A stretch of 64,000 nucleotides of DNA from Variovorax sp. dw_308. GTDB lineage: Bacteria > Pseudomonadota > Gammaproteobacteria > Burkholderiales > Burkholderiaceae_C. Numbering within the stretch: the first letter of the stretch is position 1; every line of letters begins with the position of its first letter. Below the pieces are notes generated by a model. The model saw only the letters and a program-made list of their open reading frames with translations, had not been told where the DNA came from and made no database searches. The translations under genes were made by a program, and so were the position numbers. Where the stretch lies: contig NZ_JAATOM010000004.1 of the NCBI RefSeq assembly GCF_019207085.1, positions 62,001 through 126,000 on the forward strand. Direction: 5' to 3'. Positions 7,002 through 15,406 of the stretch are shown one piece after another.

Positions 7002-8246
7002 TCAGGCCTGGACCTTGAACGAATCGGCGTACTTCTTCGGGTCCTTGCCGTCCCACACCACGCCGTCGAAGAGCTTGCTGGTGCGCATCGGGTCCTTCGG
7101 CACGCTGACCTTCATCGCGCTGGCGACGTCCTTGTAGAGGTCGATCTGGTTGATCTGCTTCGCGACCGCGAGGTAGTCCGGGTGCTCCTTCAGGATGCCC
7201 CAGCGCTTGTGCTGCGTGAGGAACCACATGCCGTCGGACAGGTAAGGGAAGTTGACCTGGCCGTCGTCGAAGAACTTCATGTGGTTGGGGTCGTCCCAGG
7301 TCTTGCCCATGCCGTTGTCGTAGCGGCCCAGGATGCGCTGGTTGATCGCGTCGGCGCTGGTGTTGATGTACGACTTCTCGGCCACCGTCTCGGCCATCTT
7401 TGTCTTGTTCTGCAGGTTGGCATCGATCCACTTGCCGGCCTCCATCACGGCCATCATCACGGCGCGGCAGGTGTTCGGATTGGCCTTGACGAACTCGGCG
7501 CGCGTGCCGAGCACCTTCTCCGGGTGGTCCTTCCAGATGTCCTGCGTGGTGATCGCGGTCACGCCGATCTTGTCGATGATGGCCCGCTGGCCCCACGGCT
7601 CGCCGACGCAGAACCCGTCCATGTTGCCCACGCGCATGTTGGCCACCATCTGCGGCGGGGGCACCACGATGACCTTGGCATCGCTGATCGGGCTGATGCC
7701 CGAGGCCGACAGCCAATAGTTGAGCCACATCGTGTGCGTGCTGGTGGGGAAGGTGCCGGCGAAGGTGTATTCGCGCTTCTCCTTGGCCATCAGTTTGGCC
7801 AGCGACGGGCCGTCGACCGCGCCCTTGTCGGCCAGCGCCTTCGACAGCGTGATCGCCTGGCCGTTGCGGTTCAGGCCCATCAGCACGGCCATGTCCTTCT
7901 TCGCGCCGCCAGCGCCGACGTGCACGCCGTAGACCAGGCCGTAGAGCACGTGCGCCATGTCGAGCTCGCCGTTGACGAGCTTGTCGCGCACGCCGGCCCA
8001 ACTGGCCTCCTTGCTCAGCGTGAGCTTCACGCCGTGCTTCTTGTCGAGGCCCAGCACCGAGGCCATCACCACGCTGGCGCAATCGGTCAGCGGTATGAAG
8101 CCGATCTTCACCTCGGGCTTCTCGGGCTTGTCGGAGCCTTGCGCCCAGACGGTGGCGCGCAACGCGGGGGCGATAGCGACCGCGCCTGCGGCGGCGGCTT
8201 TCAGTGCGGTGCGTCGGCTCAATTTGAATTTCAGCGCATCGGTCAT
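7002..8246 (-). CDS. nrtA: nitrate-binding protein of the ABC transporter
   Basis: A 414-residue NrtA/CmpA-type solute-binding protein. The start at 8246 gives MTDALKFKLSRRTALKAAA, a twin-arginine signal followed by a hydrophobic stretch ending at VWAQG, so export in the folded state through Tat is likely. The mature part begins KPEVKIGFIPLTDCA, typical of nitrate-binding family members. It is the first gene after the regulatory leader, and CCGGAG lies about ten bases before the ATG. A longer frame to 8333 reads through the terminator and is not used. Confidence 0.95.
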   Translation of the reverse strand: MTDALKFKLSRRTALKAAAAGAVAIAPALRATVWAQGSDKPEKPEVKIGFIPLTDCASVVMASVLGLDKKHGVKLTLSKEASWAGVRDKLVNGELDMAHVLYGLVYGVHVGAGGAKKDMAVLMGLNRNGQAITLSKALADKGAVDGPSLAKLMAKEKREYTFAGTFPTSTHTMWLNYWLSASGISPISDAKVIVVPPPQMVANMRVGNMDGFCVGEPWGQRAIIDKIGVTAITTQDIWKDHPEKVLGTRAEFVKANPNTCRAVMMAVMEAGKWIDANLQNKTKMAETVAEKSYINTSADAINQRILGRYDNGMGKTWDDPNHMKFFDDGQVNFPYLSDGMWFLTQHKRWGILKEHPDYLAVAKQINQIDLYKDVASAMKVSVPKDPMRTSKLFDGVVWDGKDPKKYADSFKVQA

Positions 8247-8281
8247 GGGGCGAACTCCGGTCAAAACAACAAACGAAAAAC

Positions 8282-8350
8282 AAAAAAGGCGTCCTTGCCG
8301 CGCATCTGCTGCTCGAAATGAATACGAGTGCATGCGGGCAAGGACGCCTT
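8282..8350 (-). terminator. leader intrinsic terminator upstream of nrtA
   Basis: On the minus strand AAGGCGTCCTTGCC pairs with GGCAAGGACGCCTT, followed at once by a T-run (TTTTTTG). The intervening bases can extend the stem with CGCAT/ATGCG. It lies after the promoter and before the nrtA ATG, so it must be bypassed for operon expression. This is the expected target of NasR-type antitermination. Confidence 0.9.
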
Positions 8351-8359
8351 TGTCCTGTT

Positions 8360-8412
8360 GGTGGGCGACACCCTTCGTTGGATGCCACCTGCCTGAAGAC
8401 CGTCTTTGGTCT
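8360..8412 (-). ncRNA. ANTAR dual-hexaloop RNA motif in the nrtA leader
   Basis: Two stem-loops precede the terminator on the transcript. P1 (8397-8412) is AGACC-AAAGAC-GGTCT. P2 (core 8370-8383) is ATCC-AACGAA-GGGT, extended below by GGTGGC/GCCCACC. Both have six-base loops with A at position 1 and G at position 4, the pattern described for RNAs bound by ANTAR-domain antiterminators. P1 starts within a few bases of the predicted +1. The NIT-ANTAR gene is the neighbouring gene. Confidence 0.88.
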
Positions 8413-8426
8413 ATGGCTGAAGTGGT

Positions 8427-8442
8427 TGCAAGCGGCGTGCCA
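8427..8442 (-). promoter_or_regulatory. sigma-54 promoter of the nitrate operon
   Basis: On the minus strand TGGCACGCCGCTTGCA matches the -24/-12 consensus TGGCAC-N5-TTGCW exactly. The predicted start is about 8416, leaving a leader of about 170 bases before nrtA that begins almost at the first ANTAR stem. Confidence 0.88.
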
Positions 8443-8460
8443 GCGCTTCCGAGTTGCTTA

Positions 8461-8481
8461 TTGCTATCAAAATGATAGCAA
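8461..8481. promoter_or_regulatory. 9-base inverted repeat upstream of the sigma-54 promoter
   Basis: TTGCTATCA-AAA-TGATAGCAA is a perfect palindrome lying about 45-65 bases upstream of the predicted start. The half TTGCTATCAAAA recurs upstream of pnp near 15384, so it may be a dispersed repeat rather than a specific operator. Confidence 0.5.
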
Positions 8482-8535
8482 TGAACTGTTACTCAACAAG
8501 CATCTCCGCGCGATTTGAATGAGATCGACCCGGAG

Positions 8536-8550
8536 GCACCCGATTTGTGC
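8536..8550. promoter_or_regulatory. NtrC-like enhancer site
   Basis: GCAC-N7-GTGC (GCACCCGATTTGTGC) matches the core of NtrC binding sites. It lies about 120-135 bases upstream of the predicted sigma-54 start, a normal enhancer distance, between the nasR stop codon and the promoter. Confidence 0.6.
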
Positions 8551-8560
8551 AGCGCACCAA

Positions 8561-9820
8561 TTAGTTTCCGGAGGGCAGGAAGTCGGCCATCGAAAGCACC
8601 GACTCGGCCACATCGACCAGCCGCCGGTTCTGGTTCATCGCGGTCTGGCGCAGCATCTTGTGCGCCTCCTCTTCCGTCATGCGCTTGTGGGCCATCAACA
8701 GGCCCTTGGCCCGCTCCACCAGCTTGCGCTCGTTGAGGCCGGCGCGCACGGCTTCCAGTTCGTCGCTCATGGCCTGCAGGCGCTGCGACTGCTCCTGCAG
8801 CATGTCCAGCACCGAGCGCTCGAGCTGGTGTCCATAGGCCTTGACCGTGGGCGGCTGGGGCGCGATGTCGTCGAAGAAGGCCGTCGGCACGCCGGTCTCC
8901 TGCGCGCCGGTCACCTGGTCCAGCAAGGCCTCGTTGGCATCGGCCTCGGCCCGGGCCTCGGCGATCTTGCGGTCGCACAGCGCGCGCAGGTCGCTCGCCA
9001 GCCGTTCCTCGATCGCCTTCATTGCGTCGATGCGAAGCGAGCAGCAATCGAACCAGACCGTGCTGAGTTCGGCGTCGAGCGGCTCGCCGGGTGCGGTCGT
9101 GATGGCCGCGCGGCGCAGCCGTTCCAGCTCGGCGGTTTCCTCCGCGGGTTGGCTGTCGCGCCACAACCTCGCCAGCACAGGCCCGGCAAACTCGGTGAAC
9201 ACATGGAAGCAGCGCTCCTGCGCCGCAATGAGTTGCAGCCATCGCTGCTGGCGGGTGCCGTCATCCTGGCCCGCGGCAAACGCGGCCGCTCCACAGGCAC
9301 GCTCCTGGCCCGCGAATTCCTTGCCCTGCATGAAATTGAACATGGCGGCGAGCAGTCGCGAAATTTCCGGGTCGGTCGCGCCATCGGCCGCCTCGAACAC
9401 CACCGCCAGCAGTCCGGTGATCAGCTTGGCAAAGGCCGCCGCCGCGTCGGCCACGCCGATCTCCAGCGCGCCGATGCGCCGCCGCAGAACGGGCAGGGCA
9501 TCCAGCCCCGGCAGCACCCAGGCGATGCGGCTGAACAGGCGCGTGCCGCTGCCCAGGCGGCGTGCTTCCGCATGCAACCTGTCGAAGCCGGCACGCACCT
9601 CCTGCTCCAGCCGAATGGATTCGCCGACCTGCACGCTGCGTTGCGCGGCAAAACGCTTGCCCTGCGAGGCCAGCAGCACGTTCGACAACCCGCGCTCGCG
9701 CTGCAGCGCATGCACCAGACGGCCGATCGTCCCGACCAGTTCACTGGTGCGCGCGAGCTGGTCCAGTTCGTCGATTTCGCAGCGCCGGGCTGCGACAAGA
9801 AAGCTCAGTCCTGATTTCAT
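8561..9820 (-). CDS. nasR: nitrate/nitrite-sensing ANTAR antiterminator (NasR type)
   Basis: A 419-residue protein with an N-terminal NIT (nitrate/nitrite-sensing) domain of about 270 residues, beginning with the [14 protein letters not shown] helix, and a C-terminal ANTAR RNA-binding domain (about 350-412) with [10 protein letters not shown] and [13 protein letters not shown]. In Klebsiella NasR, nitrate or nitrite binding to NIT lets ANTAR bind leader RNA and stop terminator formation. The leader with two hexaloops lies directly downstream, before nrtA. The gene ends 11 bases from the NtrC-like site and is divergent from tsaD by 60 bases. Confidence 0.93.
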   Translation of the reverse strand: MKSGLSFLVAARRCEIDELDQLARTSELVGTIGRLVHALQRERGLSNVLLASQGKRFAAQRSVQVGESIRLEQEVRAGFDRLHAEARRLGSGTRLFSRIAWVLPGLDALPVLRRRIGALEIGVADAAAAFAKLITGLLAVVFEAADGATDPEISRLLAAMFNFMQGKEFAGQERACGAAAFAAGQDDGTRQQRWLQLIAAQERCFHVFTEFAGPVLARLWRDSQPAEETAELERLRRAAITTAPGEPLDAELSTVWFDCCSLRIDAMKAIEERLASDLRALCDRKIAEARAEADANEALLDQVTGAQETGVPTAFFDDIAPQPPTVKAYGHQLERSVLDMLQEQSQRLQAMSDELEAVRAGLNERKLVERAKGLLMAHKRMTEEEAHKMLRQTAMNQNRRLVDVAESVLSMADFLPSGN

Positions 9821-9868
9821 CGTGGAAGGTCATGCAGCAACATCCGTGCCCCCAAGCCGTGCGGCTCC

Positions 9869-9874
9869 TACACT
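9869..9874 (+). promoter_or_regulatory. -10-like element giving a leaderless tsaD start
   Basis: TACACT lies six bases before the tsaD ATG with no Shine-Dalgarno sequence in between, so transcription would begin at or next to the start codon. No convincing -35 is seen. Confidence 0.45.
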
Positions 9875-9880
9875 CCCCGG

Positions 9881-10918
9881 ATGCTTGTACTCGGAATCGA
9901 ATCGTCTTGCGACGAAACCGGCGTCGCGCTCGTGGAAGCGCAAGGCAGCGCCACACCGCTGCTGCGCGCCCACGCGCTGCACAGCCAGATCGCCATGCAC
10001 CAGGCCTATGGCGGCGTGGTGCCGGAACTGGCAAGCCGCGACCACATCCGCCGTGTGCTGCCGCTCGCGCAGACCGTGTTCGCGGAGGCCGGGCGCCAAC
10101 TGGCCGACGTGGATGTGGTGGCCTACACGCGAGGGCCGGGCCTGGCCGGCGCGCTGCTGGTGGGCGCCGGCGTGGCATGCGCGTTGGGCGCGGCGCTCGG
10201 CAAGCCGGTGCTCGGCGTGCATCACCTCGAAGGCCACCTGCTGTCGCCTTTCCTGAGTGCCGACCCGCCGGAGTTTCCCTTCGTCGCGTTGCTGGTGTCG
10301 GGCGGCCATACCCAGTTGATGCGCGTCGACGGCGTGGGCCACTACGAGATCCTCGGCGAGACCATCGACGATGCCGCCGGCGAAGCCTTCGACAAGAGCG
10401 CCAAGCTCATGGGCCTGCCGTATCCCGGCGGCCCGTGGCTGGCCAAGCTGGCGGAGCAGGGCGATGCCGCGGCGTTCAAGCTGCCGCGTCCCTTGCTGCA
10501 CAGCGGAGACCTCGACTTTTCCTTCGCCGGCCTCAAGACCGCGGTGATGACGCAGGCGAAGAAACTCGGTGGCGAACTCGAGGCCCGCAAGGCCGACCTG
10601 GCCGCATCGACCCAGGCGGCCATCGTCGAAGTGCTGCTCAAGAAAAGCATGGCGGCGCTGGAGGCCACCGGCATGAAGCGGCTGGTCGTGGCCGGCGGCG
10701 TCGGCGCCAACCACGACCTGCGCCGGCAACTCGACGCGGCCTGCGCCAGGCGCGGCGTGCGTGTGCACTACCCCGAGCTTCATCTGTGCACCGACAACGG
10801 CGCCATGATCGCGATGGCCGCGGCCATGCGCCTGCAAGCCGGCATGGCCGCGGCCACCCCGCGCTATGCCTTCGACGTCAAGCCCCGATGGCCACTGGAT
10901 TCGTTGCAGGCTGCGTAG
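9881..10918 (+). CDS. tsaD: tRNA N6-adenosine threonylcarbamoyltransferase
   Basis: TsaD, 345 residues, transfers the threonylcarbamoyl group to A37 of ANN-decoding tRNAs with TsaB and TsaE. It begins [14 protein letters not shown], and the metal-binding H115-x3-H119 lies in HHLEGH. The sugar-kinase-like ASKHA fold motif VSGGHTQL and the C-terminal CTDNGAMIA motif are present. The length is standard. Its last 41 bases overlap the convergent esterase gene. Confidence 0.97.
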   Translation: MLVLGIESSCDETGVALVEAQGSATPLLRAHALHSQIAMHQAYGGVVPELASRDHIRRVLPLAQTVFAEAGRQLADVDVVAYTRGPGLAGALLVGAGVACALGAALGKPVLGVHHLEGHLLSPFLSADPPEFPFVALLVSGGHTQLMRVDGVGHYEILGETIDDAAGEAFDKSAKLMGLPYPGGPWLAKLAEQGDAAAFKLPRPLLHSGDLDFSFAGLKTAVMTQAKKLGGELEARKADLAASTQAAIVEVLLKKSMAALEATGMKRLVVAGGVGANHDLRRQLDAACARRGVRVHYPELHLCTDNGAMIAMAAAMRLQAGMAAATPRYAFDVKPRWPLDSLQAA

Positions 10919-11627
10919 CGAGAGCTTGCAGATCCCGCTGCGCGGACACCGGGCGCAGTATCGGCAGCGGCAGGACCTGGAGCATGTCGCGCCAGAGCCG
11001 AGCCCATTGCGGCCAGTCGTGGCCGCCCTCGGTCGTGAACACATGGCCTTCGGGCAGCACCTCGGCCAGCACCTTGTGGTTGCACGCGAAGCGGTCGCTG
11101 GTCCCGAAACCCAGGTAGAGCGGCGGCAGGCGCCTGGATGGCGTCGGGAAGGCGTATTGCTGCAGCCATGGCCACAACAGACGGTCGGCCTCCGAATCCG
11201 ACGGCGGCCCTTCCAGCGGGCGCCAGGAGCGCAGGCCGCCGGCCCGGGCAATGTCGGCGCCCAGCGGCCGGCGTCCGAGATAGGGCGCGATGGTCACGAT
11301 GCCGTCGACGCTGCCCGGCGAAGCCAGTTCATGTATCAGCGCACCAAAGCCACCGATCGAAATGCCGACGAGCCAGATCGACTTGTATCCGCGCTCCCGT
11401 TGCGGCTGGATCACGCTCGATTGCAGGCGTTCGATGAAGGTCTGGTCGTAGTAGTAGGAGACGTTGGCATCCACGATCAGCACGTCGGCGTCGATCCGGC
11501 GCTGCCGTACGGCATCCACAAAGCCTTCGCGCTCGAACTCTTCCGGCTTCAGGAACGCGCCGGGCAGGAACACCAGCAGCGTGTCGGCGCGCGAAAGCGA
11601 GTGGGCGGCGTGCAAATGCGTGTCCAT
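10878..11627 (-). CDS. alpha/beta hydrolase (esterase family)
   Basis: A 249-residue cytoplasmic alpha/beta-hydrolase. The nucleophile elbow GISIGG places the catalytic serine at S90, the strand LVFLPGAF resembles the oxyanion region, and GGHDWPQW near residue 205 supplies the expected histidine. That C-terminal pattern is typical of esterase-D/putative esterase proteins. The substrate cannot be told. The 3' end overlaps tsaD tail-to-tail by 41 bases. An AT-rich stretch (about 11690-11760) lies upstream. Confidence 0.8.
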   Translation of the reverse strand: MDTHLHAAHSLSRADTLLVFLPGAFLKPEEFEREGFVDAVRQRRIDADVLIVDANVSYYYDQTFIERLQSSVIQPQRERGYKSIWLVGISIGGFGALIHELASPGSVDGIVTIAPYLGRRPLGADIARAGGLRSWRPLEGPPSDSEADRLLWPWLQQYAFPTPSRRLPPLYLGFGTSDRFACNHKVLAEVLPEGHVFTTEGGHDWPQWARLWRDMLQVLPLPILRPVSAQRDLQALATQPATNPVAIGA

Positions 11628-11760
11628 CGGTGATTCGTGTTGGCAACAAGGGCACCGTGACGGGTCAGCGCATCGGCGAAACCCGCGGTGTCAATGTAAG
11701 AAATTAAGTTTAATAAACGTCACAATATGTGAGATTTGTAGGTATTGTGGCTGCAAAAAC

Positions 11761-11791
11761 AAAAAAGCCGGCAACTAAAAGTTACCGGCTT
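11761..11791 (-). terminator. intrinsic terminator after the Hsp20 gene
   Basis: On the minus strand AAGCCGGTAACT and AGTTGCCGGCTT form a strong stem with a short T-rich loop, followed by TTTTTTG. It starts about 18 bases past the stop of the small heat-shock gene. Confidence 0.88.
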
Positions 11792-11808
11792 GTGGCTGGG
11801 AAGGCGAG

Positions 11809-12183
11809 TTACTGAATTGACAAATCGACCTTGTTGGACACAGGTTGCAGCTTGCCCAGCTTGAGGGTCAGCACGCCGTTTTCCAGCTTGGCTTCGCTGG
11901 CCGCGGTGTCGATTTCCAGCGGCATCTCGTAGGCTGCCTTGACCTGGCGCCTGGCTTCTGCCTTGCTCTCGACGCGAACCACGGCGCCTTCGATGCTGAC
12001 CGACAGGTCGTCGCGGGTCAGGCCCGGCACGTCGAAGGACAGGGTCCAGCTGGTGTCGTCCTGCTCGATGTTCACCCCATGGCGCGACACGGTGGCGTTG
12101 GCAAAGGCGCGATTGACGAAGCGTTCGAAGCTGCGGTCATGGGCGCGGGGCGAGCAGTTGTAGAGGGCCGGTGCAAAGAACAT
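11809..12183 (-). CDS. small heat-shock protein, Hsp20/alpha-crystallin family
   Basis: A 124-residue ATP-independent holdase chaperone. The alpha-crystallin core runs from about residue 30, with FDVPGLTRDDLSVSIEG and a C-terminal ENGVLTLKLGK strand. The flexible tail is short (QPVSNKVDLSIQ), containing VDL rather than a clear IxI motif. The start at 12183 (MFFAPALYNC) has CAGGAG seven bases upstream; a longer frame to 12219 lacks such a site. It is monocistronic, with its own terminator. Confidence 0.92.
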   Translation of the reverse strand: MFFAPALYNCSPRAHDRSFERFVNRAFANATVSRHGVNIEQDDTSWTLSFDVPGLTRDDLSVSIEGAVVRVESKAEARRQVKAAYEMPLEIDTAASEAKLENGVLTLKLGKLQPVSNKVDLSIQ

Positions 12184-12318
12184 GTTGATCTCCTGGTCTC
12201 GTAGGGTCATTGAGGACAAAAGGGGCGGGCATGGGGCTGCCCCTTACACTGCGCGGCCTTTTCATCATGAGTGCCGCATGCCACCTCATCTAGGCCCGTG
12301 CGGACGCCTTTCAAGAGC

Positions 12319-13614
12319 ATGAATTTCCCCAATATTTCGCGCCGCCGGGCCTTGAAATCCGGCGCGCTGGCGCTAGGCGGCGCCCTTGCCGCATCGATGT
12401 CGCTCCCATCGCGCGCCAAGTCTCCCGAGCCCATTTCCCTGGCCCTGATCGAAAGCCTCAGCGGCCCATTCGCCAACACCGGCGAGGCCGTGTTCCGCAA
12501 CCTGCAATGGGCGGTGGAGCGCGTCAACGCGCGCGGAGGCGTCAGGCTGCCCGGCGGCGCCCGGCCGCTCAAGCTCGAGCGCTATGACAGCAAGGGCCAG
12601 AACGAAGAAGCCTTGTCCGCCCTGCGCGCCGCCATCGACGACGGTTCGCGCATCGTCCTGCAAGGCAACTCGTCCGCCACCGCCGCCGCGCTGCTCGACG
12701 CCATCGACAAGAACAACGAGCGCGACCCGTCCCGGCGGGTGGTCTTCCTGAACTATTCGGCGGTCGATCCGATCCTCACCAACGAGCGCTGCAGCTTCTG
12801 GCACTTCCGCTTCGACGCCCATGCCGACATGCGCGTGACCGCGCTGATGGACGTGATGAAGGACGACGCGTCGCTGGAACGCGTCTACCTGATCGGGCAG
12901 GACTACAGCTTCGGCCAGTCGGTGCTGCGCGAATCGAAGCGCCAGCTCGGCCAGCTCCGGCCCGATATCCGGATCGTCGGCGAGGAACTGCATCCGATGG
13001 GCCGCGTGAAGGACTTCGCTCCTTATGCCAGCAAGATCCTCGCGAGCGGCGCGCAGGCCGTGGTCACGGGCAATTGGGGCAATGACCTGACGCTGCTGGT
13101 GAAGGCTGCGCGCGAGGCCGGTTACCAAGGCAAGTTCTACACCTTCTATGGCAATGCGCTGGGCGCGCCGGCCGCCATCGGCGACGCCGGGGTCGGCCGC
13201 GTCGTCGCGGTCGCCGACTGGCTGCCGAACGTACAGACGCCGGCCTCGGAGGCCTTCTACAAGTCCTTTCGCACGCGCTTTCCCAAGCCTGCCGACGACT
13301 ACGTGCACATGCGCATGCAGCTGTTGGTCGAGGCGCTGGCGCAGTCGCTGGAGCGCGCCGGCAGTACGGAGGCGCTGCCGCTGGCCAAGGCGCTGGAGCA
13401 TGCCGATGTCACCCTCGCCGGTCGCCGCGGGCACATGCGCGCAAGCGATCACCAGTTCCAGCAGCAATTGGTGGTCGGCATCATGGACAGGCAGGGTGCG
13501 CCTGGTGTGCGCTTCGACGTCGAGGGCTCGGGCTACGGCTTCCGCGTGATCAGGACGATCGACGCGGCACGGGCAGAAATGCCCACGACATGCCGCATGC
13601 GTCGTGAGGCCTGA
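12319..13614 (+). CDS. ABC transporter substrate-binding protein (branched-chain amino acid type)
   Basis: A 431-residue periplasmic binding protein of the LivJ/Peripla_BP_6 family. The N-terminus MNFPNISRRRALKSGALALG is a twin-arginine-type signal, followed by EPISLALIESLSGPFANTG, the family's first strand and ligand loop. No permease or ATPase genes adjoin it, so it is an orphan binding protein; its ligand is unknown. The start at 12319 places the RR motif near the N-terminus; an in-frame ATG at 12271 would add 16 residues. The next gene is an aminotransferase on the same strand, 38 bases away. Confidence 0.85.
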   Translation: MNFPNISRRRALKSGALALGGALAASMSLPSRAKSPEPISLALIESLSGPFANTGEAVFRNLQWAVERVNARGGVRLPGGARPLKLERYDSKGQNEEALSALRAAIDDGSRIVLQGNSSATAAALLDAIDKNNERDPSRRVVFLNYSAVDPILTNERCSFWHFRFDAHADMRVTALMDVMKDDASLERVYLIGQDYSFGQSVLRESKRQLGQLRPDIRIVGEELHPMGRVKDFAPYASKILASGAQAVVTGNWGNDLTLLVKAAREAGYQGKFYTFYGNALGAPAAIGDAGVGRVVAVADWLPNVQTPASEAFYKSFRTRFPKPADDYVHMRMQLLVEALAQSLERAGSTEALPLAKALEHADVTLAGRRGHMRASDHQFQQQLVVGIMDRQGAPGVRFDVEGSGYGFRVIRTIDAARAEMPTTCRMRREA

Positions 13615-13652
13615 AGCCCGGCGCGGCCTTGCTCGGCAGGCAGAATCGCCCG

Positions 13653-14825
13653 ATGCGTCAAACCATCCTCCATCTCGAAGCTTCCAAGATCCGTGAAGTC
13701 GCCAATGCTGGCCTGGGCCGCGACGACGTGCTCGCCTTCTGGTTCGGCGAAAGCGACGAAGTCACGCCCGAATTCATCCGTCAGGCCGCCATCGACTCGC
13801 TCGCCAGGGGCGAAACCTTCTATGCCCATAACCTCGGCCTGCCCGAGTTGCGCGAAGCCATCGCGGCCTATGCCAGCAAATTGCACCCGCGCATCGACGC
13901 CGGCCGCATCGCGGTCACCTCCGGCGGCGTCAATGCGCTGATGCTGGCCGTGCAGGCGCTGGTCGACGCGGGTGACGAGGTCGTCGCGGTCACGCCGGTC
14001 TGGCCCAACCTCACGGCCCAGCCGGCAATCCTTGGCGCCCAGGTGCGATGCGTCTCGCTGGTGCCCAAGGCCGGCGAATGGACGCTGGACCTCGATGCCT
14101 TGCGCGCCGCCGTCACCCGACAGACCAAGCTCCTGATCATCAACGCCCCGAACAACCCCACCGGCTGGACGCTCACCCGCGAGGAACAGCAAGCCATCCT
14201 CGACCATTGCCGCGCCACCGGCACCTGGATCCTGGCCGACGAGGTCTACGAGCGCCTCTACTTCGAGCCCACGCCCAACGGCTGCGCGCCGAGCTTCCTC
14301 GACATCTGCACGCCGGACGACCGCCTGGTGGTCGCGCACAGCTTCTCCAAGAGCTTCCTCATGACCGGCTGGCGCCTAGGCTGGCTGGTGCTGCCGCCTT
14401 CGATGATGGACGGCATCGGCAAGCTCATCGAGTACAACACCTCCTGCGCCAGCGTCTTCACCCAGCGTGCCGGCATCGAGGCCCTGCGGCGCACCGACGA
14501 AGTCACGCCCCGCGTGGTCGCGCACCTGAAGCAGTGCCGCGACACGCTGGTGCCCTTGCTGCAATGCGTTCCCGGCGTCAAGGTCGCACCGGCGAGGGGC
14601 GGGATGTACGCCTTTTTCCAGCTCGAAGGCTTTTCCGACTCCCTGGAAGTCGCCAAGCGCTTGGTCGCCGAAGCCGGCCTTGGCCTCGCCCCCGGCAACG
14701 CCTTCGCGCCGGAAGCCCAGGGCTGGCTGCGCTGGTGCTTCGCCTCCAGGGATCCTCAGCGGCTGGTGCAGGGTGTCGAGCGCCTCGAGAAGTGGCTCGC
14801 GGTCCAGCAAAAACCAGCCCGCTGA
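13653..14825 (+). CDS. class I/II pyridoxal-phosphate aminotransferase
   Basis: A 390-residue fold-type I aminotransferase. N167 lies in NAPNNPTG, D196 and Y199 in ADEVYE, and the Schiff-base lysine is K233 in SFSKSFLMTGWRLG. These are the canonical aspartate/alanine-type aminotransferase features. Substrate specificity is not evident. The start at 13653 (MRQTILHLEASK) lies six bases after a -10-like CAGAAT; a longer frame to 13629 adds an unrelated leader peptide. It precedes rpsO. Confidence 0.9.
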   Translation: MRQTILHLEASKIREVANAGLGRDDVLAFWFGESDEVTPEFIRQAAIDSLARGETFYAHNLGLPELREAIAAYASKLHPRIDAGRIAVTSGGVNALMLAVQALVDAGDEVVAVTPVWPNLTAQPAILGAQVRCVSLVPKAGEWTLDLDALRAAVTRQTKLLIINAPNNPTGWTLTREEQQAILDHCRATGTWILADEVYERLYFEPTPNGCAPSFLDICTPDDRLVVAHSFSKSFLMTGWRLGWLVLPPSMMDGIGKLIEYNTSCASVFTQRAGIEALRRTDEVTPRVVAHLKQCRDTLVPLLQCVPGVKVAPARGGMYAFFQLEGFSDSLEVAKRLVAEAGLGLAPGNAFAPEAQGWLRWCFASRDPQRLVQGVERLEKWLAVQQKPAR

Positions 14826-14836
14826 AGCGGACGCGC

Positions 14837-14842
14837 TATAAT
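14837..14842 (+). promoter_or_regulatory. -10 element of the rpsO promoter
   Basis: A consensus TATAAT lies 92 bases upstream of the rpsO ATG, leaving a leader of about 85 bases. No good -35 hexamer is seen at 17 bases. Confidence 0.6.
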
Positions 14843-14934
14843 CGACAGGCTTTGCATGCCGCAAGGCGCACGGTGCGTGCAGTTCCAGCGCACACCGCAA
14901 GTCAAATTCCCATCGGAACAAGGAAATTTTTCAA

Positions 14935-15201
14935 ATGATCGCAGCCTCCATCAAGGCCGAAGTCGTCAAAGACAACGCCCGCGCCGCCAACGACACTGGC
15001 AGCCCCGAAGTGCAAGTCGCACTGCTCACCGCCCGCATCAACGAACTCACCCCTCACTTCAAGACGCACGCCAAGGACCACCACGGTCGCCGCGGCCTGC
15101 TGCGCATGGTGAGCCGTCGCCGCAAGCTCCTCGACTACCTCAAGTCCAAGGACGCTGACCGTTACACCGCGCTGATCGCCAAGCTGGGTCTGCGCAAGTA
15201 A
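14935..15201 (+). CDS. rpsO: 30S ribosomal protein S15
   Basis: S15, 88 residues, binds 16S rRNA early in assembly of the small-subunit platform. The sequence has the hallmark [28 protein letters not shown] and [11 protein letters not shown] motifs. The ATG at 14935 is preceded by AAGGAAATTTTTCAA. It has its own promoter-like -10 and a strong terminator, and lies upstream of pnp as in most proteobacteria. Confidence 0.98.
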   Translation: MIAASIKAEVVKDNARAANDTGSPEVQVALLTARINELTPHFKTHAKDHHGRRGLLRMVSRRRKLLDYLKSKDADRYTALIAKLGLRK

Positions 15202-15215
15202 GCCAACCGCATGCA

Positions 15216-15254
15216 AAAACGCCTGAGTTAGTCCGCTAGCTCAGGCGTTTTTTA
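15216..15254 (+). terminator. rpsO intrinsic terminator
   Basis: AACGCCTGAG pairs with CTCAGGCGTT, extended inward by TTAG/CTAG, and runs into a six-base T-tract. It begins 15 bases after the rpsO stop and separates rpsO from pnp. Confidence 0.93.
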
Positions 15255-15298
15255 CTTCGCGGTTCCATTTCGGAGTGCAAGACAGAGCGAAGCTGTGT

Positions 15299-15335
15299 CA
15301 TTCCAGGGAAGTTCGAGCCGAGCTTCGCTGGAATG
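15299..15335 (+). ncRNA. stem-loop in the pnp leader
   Basis: CATTCCAG pairs with CTGGAATG and, after one mismatch, GAAG pairs with CTTC around an 11-base loop, about 70-110 bases before the pnp ATG. There is no T-tract, so it is not a terminator. In enterobacteria the pnp leader is autoregulated through RNase III cleavage of a stem; a similar role here is inference. Confidence 0.5.
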
Positions 15336-15406
15336 GCATCGTGTTCTGACAAGCGCTCCAAAGCCTCGCAGGGTCGCGTGACCTTGCTATCAAAACAGGA
15401 GCAAAC

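Noticed and set aside
8247-8333. N-terminal extension of nrtA to 8333
   Set aside because: It would translate the leader terminator. The twin-arginine signal begins at the ATG at 8246, which has its own ribosome site.
8545-8560. TTGTGC-AGC-GCACCAA palindrome considered as a second NtrC site
   Set aside because: The half-sites are in the opposite order (GTGC then GCAC) to NtrC sites. The overlapping GCAC-N7-GTGC fits better.
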